DNA from: Rhyacichthys aspro
Taxonomy: Eukaryota; Chordata; Actinopteri; Gobiiformes; Rhyacichthyidae
Assembly: GCA_036850595.1 (NCBI GenBank)
Contig: CM072168.1
Coordinates: 13,631,982 to 13,695,981, forward strand
DNA: 64,000 nucleotides
Direction of reading: 5' to 3'
Numbering within the stretch: the stretch's first letter is position 1; every line of letters begins with the position of its first letter. Positions 12,101 to 22,900 of this stretch are shown here, piece after piece. The notes under the pieces were generated by a model. That model had not been told where the DNA came from. It made no database searches and saw nothing but the letters and a program-made list of their open reading frames with translations. The position numbers and the translations under genes are program-made.

Positions 12101-15100
12101 TACTCTACTAGGTTAAGTAAACAAACAATGCCATGTTTGTTTATGTTTATCAGCACTTTTCCCAAAATATTGGCTCTACCATGCCAAAGTGATTAAACTG
12201 TGTGTTGATATACCCTGATATACTTTTTATGCTTTACAAATTCAGAACACATAGGTGTCAATTGTCTGGCATCATTTACTGTAATTTGTTACTTTTACAT
12301 CCTGTGTCTCTCTGCTTCAGTCTTTCTAATGTGTTGTGAATAAACTGTGTTCTTCTACTCCTTCTTTTCTGTGTCTTCATGGACCAACAGTCTGGCTGCA
12401 GCTTCCAGTCCTCATACGCCAGAATCCTATGATCCAACTCAAGATTGATGCATTATTAAACAATCATTTCAAGCTTTGATTTTTCAGTTGTTCTGTGAAT
12501 AAGTATTTCAACCACTAAAGTATTGTGTATCACTTTTAAAGTAGCTCAGGGGAGAATGTGATGGAAGATTTATCATCTACACTGTATATTATTACATTAC
12601 TACATTTAGTCTAAAATGCATAACTTTACTCAAAGCAGCCTTTAGATGGAGGTTGTATTTTATTTTGTGAAAAAGCCCTTGTTGTGGACATAATCCTGAC
12701 CTCTAAATTGCCTCTGCAGCCAGACTACACTGTGCTCCAATGAGCTTCTCTCTGACTGGTCAGTTGATGTTTGTTGTTCCTGTACCGCGCAGAAAGTCAT
12801 TGTCGTGGAACACACTGCGCGCCAGGAAGCGCGCCGAAGCCAAAGATGTTACTCCACTTGGGGTCAGAGGTCAGGAGAATGGCCTCCTACGTAAGCCCAA
12901 AGACACTACACCCCCTTCTTCGCTCGCGTCCCCTGCTAGCAGGGCCAAGGGCAAAGTGAGTACAAGGCCGGCAACGTGTGCCTAAACCCCCCACCTGGCT
13001 CTCAACTGCCCCCAGTTTTTATTTTTGTTTGTTAGCGCATGTGTGTGTAAATGTACCCACACACTGTCCTACAGTGGTTCTCAACCTGCATCAGACAGGT
13101 TTACATTTAGAGTCCATACATCACTAAGATTTAGTCTCATCTACAGCTATAGATTTTGACCAAGTTAGAGTTTATGGGTCTTACTGAAGCCTCAGCTCTA
13201 ATGATAAACCCTAGGTGACTAGTAATTTTGCTCTACATTGACAGAATCCTGTTGTAATTCAGTGGAAAAAATGCACAGTTCATGATAGTAAGAGGTTGAG
13301 AACCAGTTTTTTTGTGTTTTTGTTTTTTTTTCTTTTTTAATGTACACTAAACCCTTGGATGCTGTGCTAAAAATAGACTTTTGTCCTTAGTTTTATTTCT
13401 GAATGCATGAAAATAATTCAAGTTGACTAGATTTTGTTGTTCCTGTTGCTTTTGCTTTTGACCTGTGTTTTGTGAACTAACATCGAGCGAAAGTGTTTGT
13501 TTTAACAATCAAGATGTGTAGTGTAGTTTGTAATGTAAAACCTCTCCTTTGAAAGTAAAAATTGAAATATGGCCCTTGAACTCAACAACCCTTCTTCGGA
13601 CTAGTGATAACCTTAATATGCTTGTGCTGTATTTATGTTTAAGAGACGTATCTCAGAGAACATTACTCAGAAATCACACTTTGGCATCTTAAAGACTTCT
13701 GCAGATTCTTTCTCTTTCAAACATCCATTCTTTCTTCTTCTCTTGAACTATCATTCTTTATGTTTTTCCTGCCTATTTCTTTGCCGTCCTTCCTTCACCA
13801 GGACGTCCACACTTCAGATGAGTCAGACTGTGATGATGATCTTGACCCAAAAACAGGAATGGAGGTATGAATGCTGACCCGCTGAAAGATCAGTTTTATT
13901 CTGAGGTTACCTTATAGAATATGAGCAGAGATTTATATTGTGACCATTTGTACATTTCATGGACTGTATGTGGTAAACAGTTTCTCATTTGTTTTCAGCT
14001 TCTTAACCCTAACTTCATTCAGGAAGGTAAGAGGGACCAAGGCATAATAATGTTAATGGCCTTTCAAAAGCACTGGAGTTTTTACCTTTGTACAAATCTG
14101 TGTTCCTGGCTGAGGACATTTTTTTGTCCCTGTTCACAGTGGCTCCAGAGTTTCTGCTTCCTCTGTCAGATGTGGTGTGTGCGTTCGGGGAGACAGTGGT
14201 TCTCTGCTGTAAAGTATGTGGACGTCCCAAACCCACCATCACCCTGAAGGGCCCTGACCAGAACCCAGTGACCAGCAACAGTCGCTTCACTATTGAAATC
14301 AGGTAACTCTCACAGACTTTTAGTTGTTTCGAAATGTCTACCCCATATGTATTTACACTGGCGTTGTCCTTCCTGTTTTGCTTTAGGGACACAGGTGACA
14401 TCCTGTTGAAGGTGTGTAACCTGATGCCTCAGGACACGGGCATTTACACATGTGTCGCTGTGAACGATCACGGTTCAGCCTCATCCTCTGCCTCCATTAA
14501 AGTTCAAGGTAGGTGCCTCACTTCATGTAACATTTGTCTTTCCACAGTTATTGACAGTTCCCATAATTATTTTTTTTTCCTTGCAGGCATCCCAGCAGCC
14601 CCCGGGAGGCCAGTGGCGCAGGAGGCCAGCAGCACAGCGGTCATGGTGCACTGGCCACCCCCAGCTTCATCTGCTCACTGCACTGTGAGCAGCTACACTG
14701 TGGAGTACCGACAGGAGGGTATGAACACTCAGTAACCCACTGTAAAAATGTGCAGTAAAAGATTATCTTTTGTATTTAGACTAAAACCTTTTCGTTTTGT
14801 CTCATCTCTACCCCTCAGATTCGTTTCTATGGCAACAGGTGGCCAGCAGTAGGGAGGAGTGTGTTCAGATCGATGCTCTGATTCCTGGTGGCCACTATCA
14901 GTTTAGAGTACGAGCCTCCAACCGCTGGGGGGTCGGACCACCGTCTGAGCCGTCCAATATGGTCACACTACCCAGCAGCAGTAAGAACAAAACACTGATC
15001 ATCATCCAGACTAGTGGTGTGCAAATTCTTTACAGAACCTTTCAGTACAGCAAGACAGTGAACTCTATATTGCAGGCTAAAGTATTTAAACAGCATATTT

Positions 15101-16940
15101 ACATAGTAACTTGATACCTCTGTGTCATCTCTTGGTTCAGACTCCAGTTATGATGGTGCTGGAATCCAGTGGAAAGAAAACTTTGACTCCACTTTCTCTG
15201 AAATCTCTGAGATTGGCAGGTAAATTCCACTAACTACATTAAGATTGTCCCCCAGAATGGCATCTTTGTGTTGATTATTTTGTTTCACTAGGGGAAGATT
15301 TTCAGTAGTCAGAAAATGCCACAACAAGTCCACAAAGAAAGAGGTACGTTATTTTTAACCACATAGGCTACGCTGTAAAAGATATACGGGCATTTCACAC
15401 AATGGAGTTTTTTTTCCCCAGGTTGCAGTGAAGTTTGTCAGTAAGAAGATGATGAAAAAGGAACAGGTGGCTCATGAAGCAGACATCCTCCGTCATGTAC
15501 AGAATCATCAAGTGGTGGCGCTGTTGGACACATATGAGTCGCCCACATTTCTCATGCTTGTCCTGGAGTTGTAAGTCAGTCCTCACTCTTTAGATCACAG
15601 TTGAAATGGTTTTGTTCAACAGCTGCAGCAATATATCAGCGCACTAAACTAAAACAAACCAAAAAGTTGAAACATGTTTTGTGTTTTAGATTGGAGGATG
15701 GTCGTCTGCTGGACTACCTTGTGGCCCACGATGAGCTGATGGAGGAGAAGGTTGCGTTCTTCATCAGAGAAACACTAGAGGCACTGCAGCACCTTCACAC
15801 CTGCAGAGTAGCCCACCTTGACCTGAAGGTAACCACCTCAAATTCACTAATAATACATAAAAACAGAAGTTAATTGGTTTACATGTGGTTAAGGGCTTTC
15901 CTGTGAATATTTAAACTATTTTATGACCTAAATTTGATCTATGACCTAAGTTTGAACAGCACCAGTCACAAGGAATGCTCTCTGTGAATGCTTGATATTG
16001 ATAGTGTTTTTCTAAAATAAAATGTGACTCACTCTGTTTAGTTTGGTAAGAAATTAATACAGGGAAGACAATTTACGTCTAAGGCATACAGTTGGACAAA
16101 AATAACACTGGAATTGAAAATTTCTTGTTTCTTAATGTCAAGCTTACTTTTTTTTTTTTTTGCTTTTGGTGTTAGCACTCTGTGTGTAACTGTAATCTCA
16201 TACAATACACAGAAATATCTGTTACTGAGTTTTCAATTCATCTTCATTCATATTTATGGTAGTGCAATGTGCTACTCAATTCACTTTACATATTTAATTT
16301 GTCTAAATTCTAAGTCACATTTTTGTTTCCTTAGTTTATCCAATGTATTTACTGAACAAGGAGCCTTTTTTGTGTCCTTCAGCCTGAGAACATCATGGTG
16401 GACCTTCACTCTCAAACTCCGTGTATTAAGCTCATTGACTTCAGTGATGCAGTGCAGCTGACCGCTCACCGGCGCTATGTCCATCTGTTGCTGGGCAACC
16501 CGGAGTTCGCGGCCCCTGAGCTCATCTGCGGGACGCCAGTCTCTGTGGCCACTGATGTGTGGAGTGTGGCCGTGCTGGCCTACGTCATGCTCAGTGGTGT
16601 TTCTCCATTTTTGGATGAGTCGCCAGAGGAAACCTGTGTCAACATCTGCCGCCTGGACTTCTGCTTCCCGGATGAGTACTTCCGGGATGTGAGTCAAGCT
16701 GCAAAGGATTTTGTGACATCTGTGCTTCAACAGGATCCCAGAAAGAGGCCAAGTGCCACTTCCTGTTTGCAGCACCCCTGGGTGGGTCGTGGCGGTGTCC
16801 ACGGTGGAGAGTACTCAAAGACTCCTTTGGACACAACGCGATTGTCAACATTTATAGACAGAAGGAGGCAGCTGCATGACATTCGGCCTGTTACTAATAT
16901 CAAAGGCTTGGTCAGCAGCAGCATGGGCAACACACTGTGA
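58..16940 (+). CDS. kalrn: Kalirin, short Duet-type isoform (RhoGEF-SH3-Ig-FN3-kinase), complete
   Basis: Rho-family GEF and Ser/Thr-kinase-like scaffold of neurons and muscle; the second DH-PH cassette of the family acts on RhoA. Coding exons: 58-127, 4929-5135, 5329-5402, 6087-6233, 6462-6557, 6747-6865, 6944-7010, 7403-7506, 7582-7651, 7739-7825, 7988-8080, 8215-8265, 8358-8435, 8534-8719, 8877-9048, 9240-9454, 10340-10623, 12793-12955, 13802-13864, 13999-14026, 14140-14302, 14387-14508, 14587-14718, 14819-14980, 15141-15219, 15292-15343, 15422-15570, 15690-15828, 16383-16940. All introns are GT-AG and in phase, giving 1309 aa. Domains: Ser/basic linker 24-236, DH about 237-415 (starts RMFVLNELIQTEKDY), PH about 430-540, SH3 about 623-685, Ig 792-886, FN3 887-984, kinase about 1010-1270 (VAVKF lysine, AHLDLKPEN, LIDFSDAV, LLGNPEFAAPE). 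The FN3 domain and kinase sequence separate kalirin from Trio, which lacks FN3. A full-length kalirin would add spectrin repeats and GEF1 upstream of the window. Fish carry kalrna and kalrnb; I cannot say which this is. Confidence 0.95.
2168..2195. repeat. Perfect 10-bp inverted repeat (hairpin)
   Basis: Arms ATCAACATGA (2168-2177) and TCATGTTGAT (2186-2195) are exact reverse complements around an 8-base AT-rich spacer, inside a kalirin intron. No function is evident. Confidence 0.6.
3914..3947. repeat. 17-bp direct tandem duplication
   Basis: The unit CCACAGCAGCATCACTA occurs twice with no gap (3914-3930 and 3931-3947) in a kalirin intron. It looks like a simple replication-slippage duplication. 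Confidence 0.7.
10131..10181 (+). CDS. kalrn: Candidate alternative terminal exon of kalirin (between PH and SH3)
   Basis: A strong acceptor (pyrimidine tract, then TTCCTCAG) precedes a segment in phase 0, the phase left by the exon ending at 9454. It reads VGVSGITISRTVIQPS and stops at TGA 10179-10181. Use of this exon would end the protein after the GEF cassette, without SH3, Ig, FN3 or kinase. Kalirin and Trio are known to have isoforms ending after the second GEF, but I do not recall this exact tail. It could also be a chance ORF behind a good acceptor. Confidence 0.4.
   Translation, partial: VGVSGITISRTVIQPS
10624..12390 (+). promoter_or_regulatory. Alternative 3' UTR/polyadenylation region of a kinase-less kalirin isoform
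   Basis: If the donor at 10624 is not used, the SH3 exon reads on for one Lys codon to TAA, ending the protein ...NNIK just after the SH3 domain. The following 1.7 kb is 3'-UTR-like: AT-rich, an A21 tract at 11170-11190, and AATAAA signals at 11553-11558, 11658-11663, 11732-11737 and 12339-12344. Kalirin-9-type isoforms without Ig, FN3 and kinase are known in mammals. The cluster of poly(A) signals supports intronic polyadenylation, which is an inference. Confidence 0.5.
11170..11190. repeat. Poly(A) tract, 21 A
   Basis: An uninterrupted A run within the kalirin intron/alternative 3' UTR region. It could be genomic slippage or the tail of an old retroposed element; no element body is recognisable next to it. 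Confidence 0.7.
12391..12448 (+). CDS. kalrn: Candidate alternative last exon of kalirin after SH3
   Basis: An acceptor (CCAACAG, 12384-12390) leads into a segment that takes the phase left by the SH3 exon (ends 10623). It reads N-LAAASSPHTPESYDPTQD and then TGA (12446-12448). The Ser/Pro/Thr-rich open tail with matching phase suggests a second way to end a kinase-less isoform. An ATTAAA variant signal follows at about 12455. Only transcripts can decide. Confidence 0.4.
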
Positions 16941-17430
16941 AACTGATTCAAAACATTTGTAACTATATTTATCTTAATTTATGTTTAATATTTATAGATT
17001 AGAAAGAAAAGCTGGAAAAGCAGTGAGCCATCTTTAAACTGTTCAACCACCTGTTTAACCAAACCACTAAAAAGGAAAAATGTATGTTCAGTTTTATCTG
17101 TTTATTTTTGATGGAAACGACAGGTCTTAAGACATTTGAGTGTAAGGCATTGGAACACTACTAGAAGTTAAGATACAAGTCAAAGCATGGCTTCCCCTTA
17201 AGAGGCATTTTTGTATTTGATCAGCAGTAAAAACAGTAATCCACTGTGACATTTGCTTTAGTCATTCAGTGTAATTTGAATTAAAATCATGCCAAACTCT
17301 GCTATCTTTAGGTAAAATGTGTATAGTATAGTTGAAGTCTCACAACTCACAAAGCTTTAGATGTCATTTGCTACTGAATTGTTCAAAAAGTCGTTAAGAC
17401 GGTTCAAAAAGTCAATGAGACAGTTGAGAA

Positions 17431-17448
17431 ACACACACACACACACAC
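17431..17448. repeat. (AC)9 microsatellite
   Basis: An uninterrupted AC dinucleotide run in the presumed kalirin 3' UTR; likely to vary in length between individuals. Confidence 0.85.
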
Positions 17449-19314
17449 CTACAGGACGTCTGTTGTATTATGAGAATTACTTAATAATGTTGCTTTGGCA
17501 CAGCACATCTTTAGCTGATGTTCCCTGGACTGTGCAGCAGCAGGCTTTGCATACAATCATGTTTTAGAGAAATTCTTGACTAGATACAACCAGCGTAGTG
17601 TTTACATCTGCTCTCCCTTAACCTGTGCTGGACTGGTCCTGCTGAAGCATTAGTAGTTAAACAAGATGGTGCGGACCACTGGACTGGACACAGAATTCTG
17701 GGAAAAGAAGATACAAGAACGTGTTTGTTGTTTACAGAAACTTTGTACAAATAATCATTAAATTGTCATGTACACGTTAGATTAATCAGGGAAACCTGCA
17801 TGTAAACTCACCAGGGATGGTTTAGAAATCAGGTTAGAAAAAAAACCAAACCTGACAGTCTCCAGAGTTAAAGCCTGTGTATAAACCTCACCCTGCTTGT
17901 ACATTAGTGGCTCCCATTCATCTGGATTATATAACTATGAGTGGTCTGGCTGTGGTCAGCAGACAGAAGAGCCTCTGTATCCTCCATCGTCATCTTTTTA
18001 CTGATGAATGTACGCCTTTTGTAATTTCTTGTAGAATGTGTTGCCATCCCAAGTGCTGTCCTCTACTGCTTCTTCACTGAATGCTGACTTTCACAAAACT
18101 GCACTCTTTAGCTGTTAATGTGCTTCTCCACAGCTCGACGCGGCATTTATTGATGTACAGTACAATAGCAAGCATTTATGTTCTTCATGCTGCAGATCTT
18201 AGTGTAATACTTCAAAGTTGGAGGTACAAAAACAGCCATACAAGAGACATTTCTTGAAGAAGTGCTATAATTATTTGTCCAACCCAGCTTTCACTATATT
18301 TAATTTGTGCAAAGCTGCTTTGTCCATCCTCAGATTTCACCAGCCTCAGTACAACATAAAAATGAAGAATTTGTCTCTTGAATGTAGTCAGGCCTAAATG
18401 CTGTGTACTTTTCACCTAGTCTCAACATGAATACAAGTTTACTCAGCCTGCGTTTACCTGAGCCTGACTTTACATTTTACTTTGACAGTATTTTAGCTCA
18501 GGGTTGTAATAAACTATTATTTTCAACCAGTCACTGCTAATTCAAGATACTCTAATGCTGTTTGTGAAAAATGTGATCACTATAGACAGTTTAAAAAAGA
18601 ACTACTGGACATCACATCTGCCATAAAAACTGGCAAATTGTCCGAGAAGCCATAGAAGCCAGCAGGCTGACTTTACAGAGCCACAACAGGGTCTGAGCTT
18701 AAAGAAGCATTAAAGGAACATGTGATCGTCTGGCTCCAGAATGAACAACCGCTACAAAAAGTCAAAAAGGTCAAATTATTCCTCAAAATTAAGCTTTGGG
18801 AAAATGGCAATGGGTAAGCAAGCTTCAAAATTTTTTGAGCAATAATCCACCAATGGAGTTAAATAAAAGTGAAGATAGATCGACAGTGATACCAGAATAT
18901 TTGCTATAATTAATTACAGTATTTGTTGATGTATTTTGTATGGGGATCAATGTGCGCATCGTGAGATACCCTGTTAGCTGATCCCACGCTGCACTATTTC
19001 TACTGTCCATGGTAATCTCAATAATTCTTTTTTTCAGTATGATCTCAGCTGAGAACACTAACACGTGTTTACAGTTGTATTTAATCTTACAACTATAACA
19101 TTACTTCTTCTGTACTTTGTCTTTAATCTGCCCCAATCCATCGACACATCTCTTTAGGCTTGGCAAGCTACGTAGAGCTGTTGTGGCTGCGCCCTGTGAA
19201 GTGCTGTCCCACGCTGTGTCCTGTCCATGTTCATGCTGAGCTTTGTCCAACTAGGAACAATACGCTGCTGTATAAGCTCTGGATCATACCACTGACTGTT
19301 TGTTACTCTTTACT

Positions 19315-19320
19315 AATAAA
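19315..19320 (+). terminator. Poly(A) signal AATAAA, probable end of kalirin full-length transcript
   Basis: A canonical hexamer is followed within 20-40 bases by T/GT-rich sequence. It is the last such signal before the ABCB6-like gene. Confidence 0.4.
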
Positions 19321-19596
19321 CAACCTGCTTGTTTCTACTGGGTTTCCATCTCTTTTTTAAGAGGAAGAAACATGAGCATGGAGGAAGCTTTATTATGGTT
19401 CAGTCCTCCTGTTGAGAGCTAATCTTGACAGTGTAATGCTGTGAGGCACCTGCAGTACACACAGTATTTCTGGGGATAGGGCACTTTCAGCACATACATC
19501 ACTATTGAAACGGTGCTTGCAGTTACATCATTTCAACCAGTTTATGCCGTTAAAGAAACACCAACATGAAAAAATGCAGCGCACAATGAGGTGTTC

Positions 19597-19616
19597 TTTT
19601 TTTTTTTTTTTTTTTT
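19597..19616. repeat. Poly(T) tract, 20 T
   Basis: An uninterrupted T run in the spacer between kalirin and the transporter gene. Confidence 0.7.
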
Positions 19617-19891
19617 AATGTAACTACTCACAAAAAATACACTCAAACAAAAGGTCATGGGGCAAAAGGGCAAAAGCAAAATGCTGACTACAGCCGCTTT
19701 AGCTGAAAGCTGAGCGAACCAGAAAATGATGTGAGCTCTCTGTTCGCCCTAAAGAGCATAAGTCCAGGTTTAACTTTGAGGGCTAATAGAGTTTTACAGA
19801 AAGTATGTGACTAATCCATAAGTCAGCAGCAGGTTGGCAGACTGTGAGCAGTTTTGTGAATGATTCTTGAGGGTAACTGGATGTTAATGCT

Positions 19892-19945
19892 ATGGCAGAA
19901 GATTTCACTAAGAGAGCAAGGCAAAAAGAAGTTGCCAGTGTCGAG
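19892..19945 (+). CDS. abcb6: Tentative short first exon of the TMD0-less ABCB6-like gene
   Basis: The ATG at 19892 has a good context (GCT before, G after) and reads MAEDFTKRARQKEVASVE to a GTGAGA donor in phase 0. The next ABCB6 exon (20324) also starts in phase 0, so the two join cleanly into VQPPALFPSWWGIRRK. An in-frame TAA at 19874-19876 bounds it. The segment is charged and replaces the whole TMD0. It is chosen by splice logic alone; a real first exon further upstream cannot be excluded. Confidence 0.4.
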
Positions 19946-22900
19946 GTGAGAGGGTTTCTGTTTTTAACAAAAAATAAATAAATTACAATTTTGAATGCCC
20001 TGTGTTCTTGCACAGTTGTGTGGCTTTCTCTGAAACTGCACCACATAAATTGAAGTGCTAGGTATTTGTAGAGTCAGGGGATTGATTTGTGTTGATTGAA
20101 GAACACTGCCAAATGCTTGGTGCTGAAGTTTATTGAATATACTACAAGGGTGTATTGTTTTAGACCTATTCTGTCTAACACTGGAGCTCTTTCGGAGTCA
20201 TCTTGTTAATAATTTGAACTTTTTTGAGGAATGTATTACTGTAACTTGAATATGGATCACGTTATTAATATTGCTTGGTCCTTTATGTGAGAGACAGATG
20301 ATGTTGATTTTGTCACTGTTCAGGTGCAGCCCCCTGCCCTCTTCCCCTCGTGGTGGGGCATTAGGCGAAAGGTCCGTCTGCTGCTGCCCTACGTCTGGCC
20401 CAGAGGCTCTGTGTTTCTGCAGGGCCTGGTGCTGCTGTGCGTGGCTCTGCTGGCAGCTGAACGCCTCGTCAACGTCATGGTGCCCGTCTACTCCAAGAAT
20501 ATCGGTAAGACTCCGAAAAACGCAGCATAACAAGGTCATAATGTCGTACTACGATGGCTGTGTTTTCTCAGTTAAGCTCTAGATGGCAGTGTGCTCAAAT
20601 CTTTTCAACTTAGCCGAACGCATAAAACGGTAATTATAGATTTACTTCAGTATTACCATTAAATCATAATTGGTTATTGGTTGCAATGGGTATAAATAAG
20701 CTTAGCAATTATTGGTAACTAGTTAGGTTTAAAAAAAAAAACATACAGAATGGGATTTGATATATTTTTTTAAATGGTATAAAAAATGTAAATGTGTAGC
20801 AACATATGTATACATGTTTTTATATCTAGTAATATTCTCATGTGGTAGTGTATTCAACTGCCTCAAACAACTGTGATCCATGTGGGATTAACACTCAAAG
20901 GTGAAAAACTGTATCCTGGTCAGCCAGACCCATTCACTTTCTTAGAAAAAGAATTAGGATGGCTGGCCAGAAAAACTGTAGCAATGAGCATCATTTCATG
21001 CTTTTATAAACTATAACTCATGGCTCATTTAAATGTAGATGCAGAGAGACAAGGACATCAGTGAACTGCTGCCTACAGATTCTGGGCTCATAAAACAGAA
21101 CAGATACCAGTCATGATTGGGCTGCAGTCTGCAGGTAGCACCTAACAATGGTCACAAGTTCAGGAAAACTAGAACTCAGTTGCCCCTTGTAAAAGCTGGT
21201 GAGAATGATAATGACTTATACCTCTTCGATAGATACGTCTCTCCCAACTTGGTGTTATACAGCGACACTTACTGTCCATATTTTAAATAGCCATGTAACT
21301 GTTACCTTTATATTAGTTTCCACTATAAGGCCAGAACTCAGACCTCTCCTCTTAACAGGAAGTCACCAATCAGTTTACGCAACCACTTTAACTTTTAGAA
21401 ACCATCTATTTGTCTTTTGGAGCGACATGAAAGCACAGGCCAGTGCAGTGAGAGTGAGGCCAAGCGCGTCTTTGAGATGAAGAAAGGGTACAGGGGGTTG
21501 TATGTGTGTCTGTGTGTGTGTGCAGGGTATTTTCTCTGGGAGGTCACCCCTCCTGCCAGTCATGCTTAACGGGCATTAGTGGCCTTTTGGTGGAGTTAAC
21601 ACACCACTACAACAGACGTTTTGTCTTTGGGTCGGATCCCCACCCCCCTCTGACTCCTAGAGCCAAGTGTGTGAGAGTACCCCCCGCTGAAAATGAACAC
21701 TGGGTCATTTAATAAGACAGAAAATGCACACGGTAACTTTTTATTTATTTTTTAATTTTCATGACTTTTTAAATCTTCAATTTTTTTTGTCCTTTTTTTT
21801 TTTTTTTTCCTGCCTACCCAATATATGTTTTGTTGATTTTCTCATCCTTAGTCCCAGCACAAAATGGTAATGAATGAGAATGTGTTTTTGTGATTGAAAG
21901 GGCATAGTGTGAATCTGCTTATGACTTTGTGAGTGATGTGTGTGCTGTGCTTCTAATGTGAAGAGGTTTTACAAGGCCACGATATTTAACCTTTGCAGCT
22001 AAGATCAAACATTAAAAGAAGACGTGCAGTTCGTGTCAACAACAATCAAAGGTCAAAGGTGAAGTTCATGGTGACCTTATGATTAGGCTACATGTGCACA
22101 ATATGCAATAATTGTGAAATATTGTGATAACAATAAAACTTGCAATATTAAAATACCATTTGGAATGGTAGACATTGAATTGTTTTCAGTTTATCCAAAA
22201 ATAGATAACTTTAGATTCCAGTGTACAGTGGTGCCATTACCTTTTATTTCATTTGAAAGTCTACATTGTGTTAGTCCTTTAAATTAAGGATATTGTGATA
22301 TAGTGTGAATCATTACATATATCAGATAATTTGCACATGGTACAATGTACAATGTCCAGAGGCACACTGGAAGAGTTAATTACATATTGTCCACATGGGC
22401 TTAAGGGACACTGTACAAGTACACAAGTTGTCAAAGGAGTCAAAGTAACCTCCAAATGGCTAAAAATATAGTAACTACAAAACATTCATTTACCATTCAT
22501 TACAACTCCACTATTTATACACGTTAAGTTAAGATGTTTTGAATTAAAAAAACAAAAAGGATTTTATTAATCACCATAGGCCCCTTCTGTTCTGTTTTGT
22601 ATCCAGTAAATGAGTTGTCTGCAGGGAGTAAGTGGACTTCACTGGTTGTTTCTGTGTGCATTTACACACTGCTCAAGTTCCTCCAGGGAGGAGGCGCAGG
22701 TGAGTATTCAAACACAAAATGAGTGTACACACAGAAATATTGTTGGAGAAAACTGTCCTCTCTGTTGGCGCTCAGGTACATCTGGTTTCATTAGTAACCT
22801 TCGTCAGTTTCTGTGGATCAAAGTGCAGCAGTTCACCAGCAGAGGCGTCCAGGTACCGTCCACATTTCCCTGCACTGACTTCTTCATTACTCTCAGTTTG

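Larger units (their letters stand above)
16941..19340 (+). other. Probable kalirin 3' UTR and downstream sequence
   Basis: No coding exon was recognised. AATAAA signals lie at 18508-18513 and 19315-19320, the latter followed by a GT/T-rich stretch that fits a cleavage downstream element. A transcript ending near 19340 would have a 3' UTR of about 2.4 kb. An (AC)9 microsatellite lies at 17431-17448. I searched here for the missing TMD0 exon of the downstream transporter and saw no multi-helix reading frame. Confidence 0.45.

Noticed and set aside
16281..16802. 173-codon minus-strand open frame
   Set aside because: It is the antisense shadow of the last kalirin kinase exon.
19160..19360. Hydrophobic open frame considered as the missing ABCB6 TMD0
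   Set aside because: It lacks an ATG, has only one weakly hydrophobic stretch, overlaps an AATAAA signal, and has no donor that joins the transporter exon.
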